Of a stretch of DNA of 64,000 bases, positions 1 through 10,463 are shown piece by piece (position 1 is the stretch's first letter; each line of letters begins with the position of its first letter). A program made the position numbers and the translations under genes. The DNA is from Ectocarpus siliculosus (Eukaryota > Sar > Phaeophyceae > Ectocarpales > Ectocarpaceae): assembly GCA_000310025.1 (NCBI GenBank), contig FN649755.1, positions 1,452,235 to 1,516,234 on the forward strand, written 5' to 3'. The notes under the pieces were generated by a model, which saw only the letters and a program-made list of their open reading frames with translations, was not told where the DNA came from and did no database searches.

Positions 1-18
1 CCCCCCCCCCCCCCCCCC
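1..18. repeat. Poly-C run at window start
   Basis: Eighteen consecutive C, then CTT-rich sequence. A plain homopolymer, with no function visible. Confidence 0.9.
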
Positions 19-428
19 TTCCCCCTTCTCTAAAACCAGGACTTGAAGATGCCGTTTGTTCCAGTACTTGAATACACCGCACTTGATGAGCGTCGTGATG
101 TTGAAATACAATACACATCCAGATGGTGGTATATGGTGAGTACATGGGTGGATTTGGAGGCCACTTAGCTAGAAAGAAGGCGCCGGAGAGCGTGGGGGCG
201 TATATACGCTCTCGTCACTGGCGGTGGCAACCGCGGTGACGGGGGAGGGAACAGCGGGGATAGGGGGAAGGCGAGAGGAGATATATGCAGCAAGCACGTG
301 TTGATTGATTGTGGGGAGACCTACGCACCAATTGCTGTAGCGGTTTCTTGCGTTCGTTTGTTGGCTGCGATGGCATACCATGAAATCTCTCAACAGTACT
401 CCGGCGCGGAAATCGAATTATTTTACCC
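19..428. other. No gene recognised (19-428)
   Basis: Open frames here are short and mutually overlapping, with no domain or splice pattern I can recognise. I see no gene. Confidence 0.4.
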
Positions 429-641
429 TAAGAGTCGGAGAGATGGCACCTCCGTGTTGGCGTTTTCGTTTAGCCTATTTCCCCACAAGTAGGAGGGTGC
501 GAACACCAACCGGTACCTCTCAGGAAAGCCCTCCACGAGATATGTCCAGAACCACCCTTTTCGCCACTGGTACCCCGCTGGTTGTTGTGAAATACGCCAC
601 AAAAAAACGCGAAAACGGGGGTGCCATCTCTCCGACTCTTA
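429..641. mobile_element. MITE-like foldback element
   Basis: A 22-bp perfect inverted repeat bounds this 213-bp segment: 429-450 begins TAAGAGTCGGAGAGATGG and 620-641 is its reverse complement. Similarity continues inward for roughly 60 bases with mismatches, for example the GTTTTCG/CGAAAAC blocks. The segment has no coding content. Size and structure fit a miniature inverted-repeat transposable element. No clean target-site duplication is visible. A degenerate single copy of the terminal motif lies nearby at about 719-743. Confidence 0.6.
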
Positions 642-1442
642 CGGTATTTGATGTCGTCCTTGGCTTTTTCTTGGCCCAACCCGATGCGTTCTCTCCGATG
701 TGTGTCATCTTGCTGGTAGGTGCCATCTCTCGCTTCCTTACGGCAACTGAGGGTTGGGCATTTCGATGAGGCTGCTTCAGTTTTTTTTTCCCGCAACGAT
801 ATTATCATGAATATCATGGACTAAGCTCTATGTACAGGTGTGCAGTACCACAGACAGCTGCATGAAAATACGGAGGCCCGGGTGAGCTCACCCTGGGTAA
901 CCTACCATCACTCTTCCAACTCCACTGCCGCGATTGAATGCTTGAGCACCTTGGGCAACGAATCTCGTTCGATGCCGTGCTTCGCATAGTGCTTCTGCTG
1001 CTGCTGATATGCATATTAGCGCACACCCAGATGTGTGAGCCACGCCGTACCTCTGCCCCTTCGGCAGGAAAGAATTCCATGGCTACCATTCCATCAAAAC
1101 ACGAGAACTTGAGCACTATGTGGTGATCCCGGTGACGGACCCCCACACTAAGCCCTATTGTGTTACGGCCATTTTTACTCTATTCCTTGGGGCGCGGGCG
1201 GGTGCTCGTTTCATCTACACGTGCGTACAATCCAGCTTCTATAAATGCGTACCCGGGGTGAATCAGGCAGAACAGCAAACATCGCATCGCCACAGCGCTA
1301 AAAGGGAACACCATCATACGAGGCACAAGTTAAGCTTGTCGTCCGGCAGGCACACGCCGCACCCTCTGATCGCCTCCCGCCACCTCCGCTAAATTTCGAT
1401 TGTTCTCGCTCGGCCACCGCGTCAGGGGGGGACGAGGACTCG
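642..1442. other. No gene recognised (642-1442)
   Basis: Apart from the degenerate terminal motif at 719-743 I see only short random-looking open frames. The last 40 bases end in a CAG before G-runs (about 1420) and could be the 3' end of an intron leading into the following exon, so an upstream exon of the mS35-like gene may lie in this stretch. Confidence 0.3.
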
Positions 1443-1613
1443 ATGGAAGAACCGGGGGGGGGGGGAGCGATGTCCGGCGAGCCGCTTCCGCCGCGCACGG
1501 TGCCCGATGACATCCTGGGGTTCAGCTGCCGGACGTACATGGCGGGAGACGCTGACGAGCGCTACCCTAACGCGCACGGAGTGCACCCTGCGGAGTTCAA
1601 GGTCGAGCTCAGG
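1443..1613 (+). CDS. mS35-like gene, exon 1
   Basis: 57 codons from ATG 1443 to the AGG codon before GTGAGA at 1614. It reads acidic and proline-rich, then ends in a beta-strand-like HPAEFKVELR. The 3' end and donor of this exon recur three more times in the following intron. Confidence 0.5.
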
Positions 1614-4600
1614 GTGAGAATGCGGGGGGGGGAGGGGGGACGTCAACTCAAGCAGGCACCCGTGGTCTGGGCATGATGTTAAGCGAATCCTGTGTGTTGT
1701 TTCGGACTCTGCGTCTGGAGTATGTTAGAGGTCGAGCTCACGGTGAAAGGGGCGGGGGGGATCCGGCGGGTGGGCCGGATGTTGCACCCAAGCAGGCACC
1801 GATGTTTTTCGTGGTAGCATGTAGTACGACAAAATCCGTTTGTTGCGCTCTTTGCATCTGGAGTTCAAGGTTCGGGCTCGGGGTGAGAAAGGCAAGGGGC
1901 AGAAGGGGGAGGCCTCCGCGTGTGTACCGAGGCTCTGTGAGCTCGACGAAAGCATGCACTTGGTGATTTTCGTGTGATACTCTACGTTTCGAGTGTGTTG
2001 TTTCTCGCTTTGCATCTGGAGTTTTAAGGTCGAGCTCGGGGTGAGAAGTCCAGGGGCCAGGGGGGGGGGGGGGGGGGGGAGGGTCGGCGTATGTGTCGAG
2101 GCTCTGTGCGCTCAGCTCGAGAAAGCGGCCGGTACTCTGTGTGTGGTACTCAAGAACACCTTTCGTTGTGGTCTTTGCATCTTCTCCAGCAAGCCGACTT
2201 GGTGTAGGCACCATCCCGGCTTTTTTTTTTTTTGCGATCATCCTGTTTTCCCTGTCATCCTGCTGCGAATATTCCCTGCGCGAGGTGACGAGTATTTCAG
2301 TGCTCTTTGGATTTCTCTCTGCGTTTATCCCATAGTTGTACCGTTTGGGTTTAGCCCTTTTTTATTTTGATGGTGTCGACTGCCGATCGAATCTTGCGTA
2401 GAGGACAAAGCACGTCACAATCACATCAGCACAGGTTTATATGTCGTTGACTCCGCCGTATTTTCATTGGTCAGCCGGTTATCGGGTCGATGCCAAACAC
2501 GCGCTTATACACGGCAAGCACCCCTCCGCTAGCATCTGGTTCATTAATCCTTGTAAAACGTAGACTGGGCTGGCGAACACCCGGCATTTCGCTCCCCTCC
2601 GGCATTGTATGGAGGGGTGCGAGGGCAATGGCCTAACGACTACGGCATGCGTGTAGGTACATGAGAACCCCCCCCCCCTCCCTACCTTGCTTGCAGGTGC
2701 CGGTGCCCCTCCTGGGGCTTGCTCCGGCGGAGGAGGAGCGGCTGATTCAGATCGTTGGCCCTCGGTACCTGGAGCGGCAGCAGGTGTTGAGGCTCGTGTC
2801 CGATCGGTTCCCCAACCGCATCGACAACAAGGTTAGTCGGTTACGCCGCCTGTTGTAGTCGTCACCGCTGCTCTCTTGTTGTACCTTAGTCACTGCCCGA
2901 CTTGCTCCTCGCCGCTGCTGATCTTGTTGGAAATATTATAGTCACAAGCTGACTTGCTCGGCACTGCTGGTGATGTTGTTGGAGCTGGTGTTGAGTGTCT
3001 TGCCTGACTGTTCGTCACTCGTGCTGCTTTTGTTGGAATTGCTGTTTGGTCCAGCCTAACTGCCGCTGCCGTTGTGTCAAGTGGTGTTTGGTGTCTTGCC
3101 TGACTGCAGGTCACCACCTCTGCTTTTGTTGGAACTGCTGTTTGGTCTAGCCTGACTGGTGGTGATAACCGCTGCTGCCTTTTGTTCGATATTGTACTTG
3201 TTTTTTGTTTCTTCCAGCAATTGTACTGTTTTTGTTTTCCTCACAGAAACAGTACATTTCGATACCGCCGGAGGGGCAGGCATCAGTAGCGCCGCTGTGA
3301 GCCAGCCTGCCCTATACTACCATACCCGAGCACCCACAACCATCAGAGAATTAGACAACTTGAAAGTGTCATCCGTGCGACGCGATTTCAGCAGTGGAAC
3401 CATTCAACCGACGCTTTTGAGGGGGCCATTGGGGGCCACGGTGTTATTCATTGGTCGTTCGTTGTGCCGTGTTTGCTTGAGTTGGAAAGTTCGATCATGA
3501 TTCAGAGAACACATTCCATGTACACCGTGTGACTGGTGTATGTATTCCCGTCTCGTTTGGTCGGCATGTGTCCGTCTTTTTTCGCGTGAAACGCCCACGT
3601 CCATTCGCTTGGGACCTTCGAAGTATGATCGAAGCTATGACCACGATACTGCCGGTACGAATCATTTCGTGTGCTTTTTTTTTACGGCCGTCCTACAGTT
3701 AGACCTCGAGATTAGGCCGCTAACGACCAGCAAAAAACGGCATAACGACGAGCTCAACAAAACTTCTTTTTCTTTTTTCATGACTCGGTGGCCGAATATT
3801 TATTTACTTTGATTTAGACCAGAAACGGGGGGACGAAGTTCTGGCTCCAGGTGGAGAGTTGGCTAGGCGTTCTCTGCAACACCTTTCTACAGACAATACT
3901 CAAGGGATCACCAGGATTACATTTTTTCTCCGTCCTCTCGAAGGCCGAGAACAAACGATTTTGACTGTTTTTTAGAGGGGTTTGGCCATTTGCTCGATTG
4001 TTCTCCCTTGAACTCGAAAATCCGTTCCTGGTGATCTCTACCTTTGGTTTCTGCGCACACAACGCAAAAAACCGCACCCCAATCCAAGGTGTTGTCGTTG
4101 AGGGGCGTTTCCCCCCGTTTGGGCTCTCATGGGCACAAGTTCTAGAGATGATCACCTTAAGTCATGGCCGAAAAAAAAAAAAGAGTACTCAGGAGTATTA
4201 TTTTTTCAACATTTCGATGGTTCACGGTGCCTTTTTAGAGCGCACCGGAGACACGATTGGACATGCGCACGAAGGCTGTCGTGGACAACTACCTCGCCTT
4301 TCAGGTAGAGTGCGAAGCTTACGCTCAGACACTCTGACAAAGGCAGCCGCGGCCAAGCGCTGGCAAGCGATACCGACATTCGTTGCTTTGAAACGGGGCC
4401 ATGTGACACATGTTGAAATTCCACAGAAAAAGGGTGCCGAAATCGGACGTCATATTCGAGCTTGGTTTCACCCTTCTCCCGCCATCCACAAGCTGCCACG
4501 AGCGATCCTGAGCACATGCGCCGCTAGCCCTGCCCACACTGGTTCTCGGAAGCTGTCAGCATTGCTCATCCTCGATGAACTGGTCCCGATATGTGCGTGA

Positions 4601-5479
4601 GCGTGTTTTGGATGGATGCAAGAAATTGGGGTCTGATTCGGCTGAAGAACTGGCTGCAGGCGCCAACTTCAAGCTTTTTCGAAAACACGCTCACGCACAT
4701 ATCGGGACCAGTTCATCGAGGACGAACAAAGTTGATAGCTTTCGAGAACCAGTGTGTGCAGGGCTAGCGGCGCATGCGCTCAGGATCGCCTGTGGCAGCT
4801 TGTGGGCGGCGGCAGAACGGATAGAAACAGCTCCTGGAACTGCCTCTGATGACACCATTTTTTTGTTTTCCTCGGGTCTCATCATACGCATATGTTCCGA
4901 CTTTGCTGCTGCTGTGAATGCATACATATGCATGCGCTGCTGCTCCAGCTGATGCGTTATACTAGTTCGCCTGATCCACCAGTGTAGTACACATGATTCT
5001 TTCCTGGGTCGTCCGGTGGTTGTGTGTGTTTTGTGCAGTGCACGTTGTGCGCTTTGGTGTTGTTGACAAGTGTACAAGTCGAGTCACGTATTTCCAGCGT
5101 TTTGGTGACGTGGCCACCTGTTTTTGGGGTCGTTGATTGGTCACTTTGAACTGGCTCTGTCTGTTGGGCTACCGAGCACGGACACTTTTTTGGCCAAAAA
5201 AAAATTGCAATCTCGAGGTCTAACATAACAGTATGCATTGTTTCGTCATGTCGTTTTCTTGTTTGCCTCTTTTTCCTTTGCCCGAAGTGTCCTCGGTACC
5301 ATCGCTGCGTGAGAAACGTTCAGAGACCCATGAGAGAGAATGCACGTCTCACATATCAAACCGACCCCTCTATCTCCCCGTGGATGAAACCGTCAATTCG
5401 TTCGCGGCAGCGCTACCTGGTGCACTTGCTCGAGAACATCCTCGTTGAGGCTCGCAACATCGACGACGAGGAGGCCTGA
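1443..5479 (+). CDS. Probable mitochondrial ribosomal small-subunit protein mS35 (3 exons)
   Basis: Exons 1443-1613, 2697-2831 and 5411-5479 join in phase 0 through GT-AG introns to give about 124 residues, stop TGA 5477-5479. Exon 1 ends in AEFKVELR. Exon 2 begins VPVPLLGL and contains EEERLIQIVGPRY, QQVLRLVSDRFPNR and ends IDNK. Exon 3 begins RYLVHLLENILVEARN. This order (a beta strand, LgL, then IVGxRY, then a basic RFP-R-xN block and a terminal helix) is the core of the mS35/MRP-S28 family, a component of the mitoribosomal small subunit. The protein would act in mitochondria. Human mS35 is much longer at its N-terminus, so upstream exons, including any targeting peptide, may be missing; the ATG at 1443 is only the first in-frame one. 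G-runs near 1455 may hide indels. The family call rests on pattern memory, not on a search. Confidence 0.55.
1593..2050 (+). repeat. Four copies of an exon-end/5' splice-site unit
   Basis: A unit resembling gcatctggagttcaaggtc followed by gagctcggggtgagaa occurs at 1593-1620 (the real exon 1 end plus donor), 1711-1750, 1851-1889 and 2011-2050. Copies 2-4 lie inside intron 1, spaced 130-160 bp, each followed by a G-rich tract. Upstream spacers also share text such as a TGTTG...TTTGCATCTGG block. The array looks like tandem duplication of the last about 30 bases of an exon together with its donor. Confidence 0.7.
2697..2831 (+). CDS. mS35-like gene, exon 2 (core)
   Basis: 45 codons after the acceptor TTGCAG and before a GTTAGT donor. 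It encodes the most diagnostic part of the family, with APAEEERLIQIVGPRYLE and then a basic loop. A long pyrimidine and C-rich tract precedes the acceptor. Confidence 0.6.
2995..3157 (+). repeat. Diverged tandem repeat in mS35-like intron 2
   Basis: Two copies (2995-3061, 3091-3157) of a unit containing cttgcctgactg, a CTGCTTTTGTTGGAA block and GCTGTTTGGTC. More degenerate fragments lie before it from about 2890. It is part of a 2.6-kb intron with no coding sense. Confidence 0.6.
3158..4478. other. Intronic sequence, nothing recognised
   Basis: Interior of the putative 2.6-kb intron 2 of the mS35-like gene. Open frames up to about 200 codons occur (for example 3998-4600) but have no recognisable domain or consistent splice context, and the longest one runs into the hairpin repeat. 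Confidence 0.35.
4479..4811. repeat. Long hairpin (inverted repeat) with 130-bp arms
   Basis: The left arm 4479-4609 and right arm 4680-4811 are reverse complements with only scattered mismatches; shared blocks include ACTGGTCCCGATATGTGCGT and GAGCGTGTTTT. About 70 bp of unrelated sequence separates them. Transcription across it in either direction would give a long, nearly perfect stem. It sits inside an intron of the mS35-like gene. It may be a foldback transposon remnant or a small-RNA precursor. Confidence 0.75.
5411..5479 (+). CDS. mS35-like gene, last exon
   Basis: Follows the acceptor GCGGCAG; 22 codons (RYLVHLLENI, then LVEARNIDDEEA) and TGA. Phase 0 fits exon 2. The amphipathic helix matches the expected position after the RFP-R-xN motif. 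Confidence 0.5.
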   Translation, partial: RYLVHLLENILVEARNIDDEEA

Positions 5480-7256
5480 CATGGCATGCTGGACGTGGAA
5501 GTGGGGGCAACTCATCGAGCACGTGGTTGCTGGAGGGAGGGTTATAAACAGCAGTCGTCGACTTGAGAGGGCGAGGCGTTCTCGACGCCACCTGAGATAC
5601 TCAACCGCGTGTGGGCTACGCGATTCCCGAAATAGGCATGCCTGTTTCGCCGGGGAGATGGGGTTGAAGGCCGGAGCACACACTTCAACTTCTCGGGGGT
5701 TTTGTTTCACGTCTCTGTTGACCCGTTTGCGAAGCGAGTGAAGCGTGTGTTGTGTTGTTGTGTGGCTTAGCGGTTGGTAGCGTCGGGCACGTTGAGTGAG
5801 CTTGGTCGTTCACAAGTTTTGGAGCAGAGAGCGTTCTGGCGTTTTTTCTATCTCATGGAAAGTTCCGTTTTCACGGAGGGAAGAAGATCCGTTGCGTTAC
5901 AGTAACGCGGAGTTGCGTTTGGTGGGGAGCTTGTTTTCCTGGTGCGACGGCAGCGGCGAGTTGTTCGCCGTTTTGGTGTCACAACCATTGGTAGGAGACA
6001 TATTTTTCTGCTCCGTATCCTGGACACCCATTGGTCGTGAAGATAGCGATGAACTCTTTGTCTGTTTTGACTGGCCCGATGTTCTACTGCTGTAAGGGTC
6101 GGATGAACAAAGGCGGCCTTTCGTTTCCTCGTGGGTGGGGCGGTTCGTTTGTTCGGCGAGGGGTTTCAATACCTCGGTGGGGCGTTTTTTTCTTCTCGGA
6201 AAGGGATTTCGTTGTTCTCGGAAAGTAAAAGTGTTTCGGTTTCTCGGCGGGGAGATAAGCTATTAGCTATGATCTTTTAACGGGTTAACGTAGTACCACT
6301 GCTTGTTTCCTCACAAAGCAGTGCAAGGTGGTCGATTGTCCGTCCGGGATTTTTTTGGAAAAATGTCGAGTTTTGTTTGGCGCGATGACCTTCGAACAAA
6401 CACGAGTCAGAGTGGACCAGGAATACTGTTTTCTCGTGACGGCGGTGGCGTCGAGTTGCGTGGATTGCTACGGATGATCATTTTCTTTAATTCGAAACGT
6501 CTTGGGGGCCAGCATTAACATCTCCCCGACATTTACCTCAAGATGGCCAGAATCAAAGAATTTTTTTCAAAAACAAAAAAAATGCGTCAAGTACCCGTTC
6601 GGCAAAGCTGGCAGCGTTCTCCTCGCGAACAGAGGGAGATAGATTCCGTGGTCGTGATTTGCAAAATAAATGCTTGCGCTGCAGTATACACCCAATACGC
6701 CGTCAAACATCACGACAAGAAACGACATGAAGATGTATCCACGCGCAAGTGAAAAAGGCACATCGAAAGTTCTGAACTTCGGCAGGAATCGACTACCACC
6801 ATGTTTTATGTATGTATTCGAAGGGTTTTTACACACACGTGGCAGTACTGTAGGTCTACATGAGTTTCTTAGGAACGTCGTTGTCTGTGTGGGAGCGACG
6901 TGAAATATCGCGCGATCGTGCATGCTGTGGCTCCGGTGGGAATACGAGCATCGGGGAATGCCGTGTTATTACTGCAGTGAAGCGCATCTGTTGTGCCCTC
7001 CCCCTCGAAAAAAAAAAATGTGTAAGCGGCGAAATAGGTGTCGTTTCGTCGGGGCGGTTGTATTTCGAACGGGTAGTCTTTCTGTGTGTGTTTATATTAT
7101 TCCTTAATTTCGGAACCCCTTCGATCTGTGATCTTTGATGACGTGTGTGTGTTTCCCGTGCCGCTCCTGTGTCTTTGGCGCTGGCTCGTGGGTGGCTCAA
7201 GAACGTCGTCCACCACGCTATGCCCCCTTGGATCCACCGAGCATTAACACGATAAC
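5480..7256. other. No gene recognised (5480-7256)
   Basis: T/G-rich intergenic-looking DNA with many short frames on both strands. I see no domain, repeat array or convincing exon. The end may hold the promoter and 5' UTR of the EF-hand gene starting at 7257. Confidence 0.35.
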
Positions 7257-8763
7257 ATGTTCTCTTTCGCTAGTTCGGAGTCGTCAACCATCGTCTCCAG
7301 CGCCGGCGGAGACTTTCGCGCTTTCAAACCAGGGCCTCTTCTCGTGGCGGGCGAGGCCAACCCCCGACGCCCGAAGTCGACAGACCACGAGCACCGCCAG
7401 CTTCTTCGGTTGACTGGCTTCAAGGTGCGTGTTACGTGCTACTTCACGTTGCGGAAGGGTAGTGAGGTGGTAGGGTTTTGTTGCTTTGGCAATATGCTTC
7501 CGTAGGGGCCTACAAGTGAAGGATGCGAAGAGAGGGGTATGGATAGGATTACTGTAATAGAAGGCTACGGCAGCTCAGGGCGGCCAGCCGACAAGCAAGC
7601 CTTTACAGCCCCACCACGCTCTTGTACGGTTCATCACATCAAGATGTACACCTCGGTCAATAAGCCATAAGGTTCAGATGCGCCACTGGGGATAAATATG
7701 GCCTTCATCTGAGATTTGGTATCTGTAACGTGGCCACCAGCATTTCCTACATGCAATCTACAGTATTGTAGACTTCTGCACATTCCTGCTGTAGGTTCGG
7801 CGTGCAGTCAATGAAGACAGATCGATCTAGCAAGAATTCCCTCCGAGGGCTGTGTTCAGTGTGTGGTGTCCACGCCTGTTGTATGCTGTAAGGCCGTTTC
7901 GATGGCGGCCTACTGTAAAAACCCGCATTCCACTCCCATGTGTATTCTGTATGTCTGCACACAGGAGACCACATGTGCCCATCCACCTCTTGCTGAGAAC
8001 AAAAAGCAAAACACGCTGATCGTTGTATTGAATTCGCACGATACCGATCGTTGCGCGATGTTGTCTTCTGACAGGAGGAGGATGTTGAGCTGATGAAAGT
8101 TCTCTTCGACATGTACGACCGAGATAGGGACGGGATGCTAACGGTCGAAGAGGCTTGCCTCCTTTGCACGTGAGATTTTCTTCGATGCGTGACGTGCAGT
8201 ACTGATTGTTCCCGCCCAACAAGAACGCCCGATTTGACTTAGATTCGGCACCCCGTGGACCGGTTTTCAGTGGTCGAGCGTTCTGCGGCAACAACTGCCT
8301 AGTGGAATGCGGCGTTGGAACCGGCATGCGTCACGAGCTTTCCCTAACACGGATCACTCGAGTTTGTCGTCCTCTTGGTCATGGGGATTGAGCGTCGAAA
8401 TTCAGTCCGGTTGTAGACTTTGTTGCGTATCGTGCTTTGACGCGAATCGTGTGCCTTCTCCTGGAGTGGGCCATGCCATGGTCCATGTTGCAGAAATACG
8501 ATCGAAACATCGCAACCAGAAAGCGCAAGACGTTTATGCGTGGCGGATACTAACGATACACGTTACGCACCGCTGTTGTCGTCTGCGACTTTTAAATCAA
8601 ACTGGTTTTCCTGCAGCGCCCTAACATGGTGTAGTACGCGCAACTCGCATCGTCTGTCGTCTGTGTCTATCAAATCAAACGGGTTTTCCTGCAGCACCCT
8701 CGGTTATCACCCGGTCGAGAGTTCCTCGATACGCAGCTCCGAGGACGGGCGCGTGGCATTCAG
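7257..8763 (+). CDS. EF-hand calcium-binding protein, 5' part (3 exons, incomplete)
   Basis: Exons 7257-7424 (56 codons from ATG), 8075-8169 and 8695-8763 join in phase (0, then 2). The second exon encodes EEDVELMKVLFDMYDRDRDG and continues MLTVEEACLL. This is a canonical EF-hand: loop positions 1, 3 and 5 are Asp, 6 is Gly, 8 is Leu and 12 is Glu, flanked by amphipathic helices. The third exon gives TLGYHPVESS, then EDGRVAF, the usual continuation into a second, calcium-free helix pair. The protein would be a calcium sensor or structural protein; its partner is unknown. The 3' part is not resolved: possible further exons lie at 9976-10052 and after 10371, but the phases do not close cleanly. 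Confidence 0.55.
8075..8169 (+). CDS. EF-hand exon
   Basis: Between the acceptor GACAG and the donor GTGAGA. It contains the complete 12-residue calcium loop DRDRDGMLTVEE. This is the strongest single piece of coding evidence between 6 and 12 kb. Confidence 0.65.
8540..8700 (+). repeat. 78-bp duplication of an intron 3' end and acceptor
   Basis: The text atcaaac.ggttttcctgcag is present twice, with candidate acceptors at 8615-8616 and 8693-8694, exactly 78 bp apart. The flanking tcgtct blocks are also duplicated. Using the first acceptor keeps the frame open and adds 26 codons. Confidence 0.65.
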
Positions 8764-9975
8764 GTGTGGGCACATGAAGGCCTCAACACACCTTCAAAGT
8801 CGTTTCTTCGAGGTTCGTATCACCTCCCTACCACCCACTTCCAGATGATACTGGTCGGAACGGGAGGAGGGGCAATAGGATTCTTCGGTATCACCGGAGG
8901 GACATGCCTGACGGCAACTCATCCAGTATGTACCACGGTACCTGGTGAAAGAACGTGTGCCCCCGAAGGGATCGTTCGGGGCACGTGTGCCATGAAGTTT
9001 TGATTAGAAGATGAGAAAATTGTCGTCTAACACTGTCCTTCACTTGCGCAACATCGCTACACGACGTGGGTTGGCGATTTGAACCGTTTGACGTAACGCA
9101 ACCTGATCCTGTCAAGACAGACCTGCAAATCACACATACGAGGCAGCGCGGCATCACCGCCCCTGTTTTCGCAACAAGGCATCCCCGCCCCCGTTTTCGC
9201 AATAAGCGAGATGACGAGATCCTCCCTTCATCATACTGTTGTTACAGGGCGCTTGCCCTAGCCCATTGTTTGAAGCGTTGTGACCGCTTCTTCTCTATAT
9301 CTTTCGACGGGGGTTTGCCACGTTGTCGTTTTGTAGCGCCTCTATCCACTCGCTCTCTCTCTCGCTCTCTCTCTCTCGCTCTCTCCCTCTCATCTCCTCC
9401 GTGGTTTGCCTCTTCTCTGTACCGAAGACAGTTTATCCAGTCGGCGGGCTTCGTGAGGGGAAGTCACGTGCCGCCGACGGCTCGCGGAGGACACACCAAG
9501 CACTTCTTCCGGATGGCCAACAGAAGCTCATCCACTCCGATGGGTTCGAAACAGGCAAGATTATACTCGCTCGAGACCATCCGGACGGGTTAGTTGTGCA
9601 GGATGCGTGTCGCGGCCAAGACGGGGTAGTGTGTAGTGGCACGTTGTAGGGACAGGGTATTGGTTGATTGGTTGCCAGCGTAAAAAGGGACGTGTTGACG
9701 GATATGTTGCCCTTGAAGAATGGCGACCCGCCGTGGAGTAGACTAAGGTTTGGCTGATATCATCGAGCGGCACCAAACTCCCTAATGTCGATGTACGGTC
9801 CAGCACCACTCGCGCACTCCCTGGTGAAGCGACAGTCTGCGAGCCCAACTTTCATCCACGGGGCCTCCATTCCTACTTTCCGTCTGCCTAGGCCATGCCA
9901 GCCTTGCCCAGCTTGTTACCGCATGGACTTGTTCATCTCTTCCCGTCACTGCTGATAAATATGCTTATCTTCCAG
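8764..9975. other. Probable intron or intergenic DNA
   Basis: Open frames at 9066-9649 are partly a CT-rich low-complexity tract (9350-9390, repeated tctctctcgctc). No further EF-hand loop is visible. It may contain exons of the EF-hand gene that I could not place in phase. Confidence 0.3.
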
Positions 9976-10052
9976 ATGCATAGCTTTTTCCAATCGATCG
10001 GCGTGGGCATTCCACTGCCAGCGGTGGAACGAATCACGGCAACGATCGGAAA
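9976..10052 (+). CDS. Possible exon (uncertain)
   Basis: Flanked by the acceptor CTTCCAG and the donor GTGAGTCC. It reads HSFFQSIGVGIPLPAVERIT then ATIGK, a helix-like pattern that could be the next EF-hand helix of the gene upstream. The phase link to exon 8695-8763 needs an unseen exon. The region 10371-10463 after TTTCTTTCAG may follow it. Confidence 0.25.
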
Positions 10053-10463
10053 GTGAGTCCAAAATTGAGTGGAGTCACCACATGACCCTGCGTCGATGTG
10101 ATAGTTGCTCTCTTGGCAATATTTCACATCTAGAGAGAGGCTCCCGCAGCACGTTGGCTTTGGCATCGGCCTTAGGCTTGGCATTACACCAGCTTCAGGA
10201 AATGCAAAGCCAATCCGTTCCCCTATCCCTAAACCCTAGCCCTGGTGGTAGACCGGAAGCACGCATATTGATTCTATTCTTTGCGAACATGCAGCTCCCA
10301 CCGTATTATTCCATCATTTAACATCTTCTCTAGAGCTATCGAGTCCGATGACACCATGCTTTTCTTTCAGGAGCGTCTCAAATTCGGGGATTCCTCTCTA
10401 GGGCGGGAATTTGGGGATGTTGTGGAGACCCTGCTGCCACTATATTGTTTCCGAACGCAATGA

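Noticed and set aside
9330-9400. CT-rich tract resembling a strong polypyrimidine tract and acceptor
   Set aside because: The following frames do not close in phase with the EF-hand exons, so no exon was called there.
10228-10245. CCCTAAACCCTAGCCCT, telomere-like
   Set aside because: Only about two imperfect units; no array, so a chance or fossil interstitial match.
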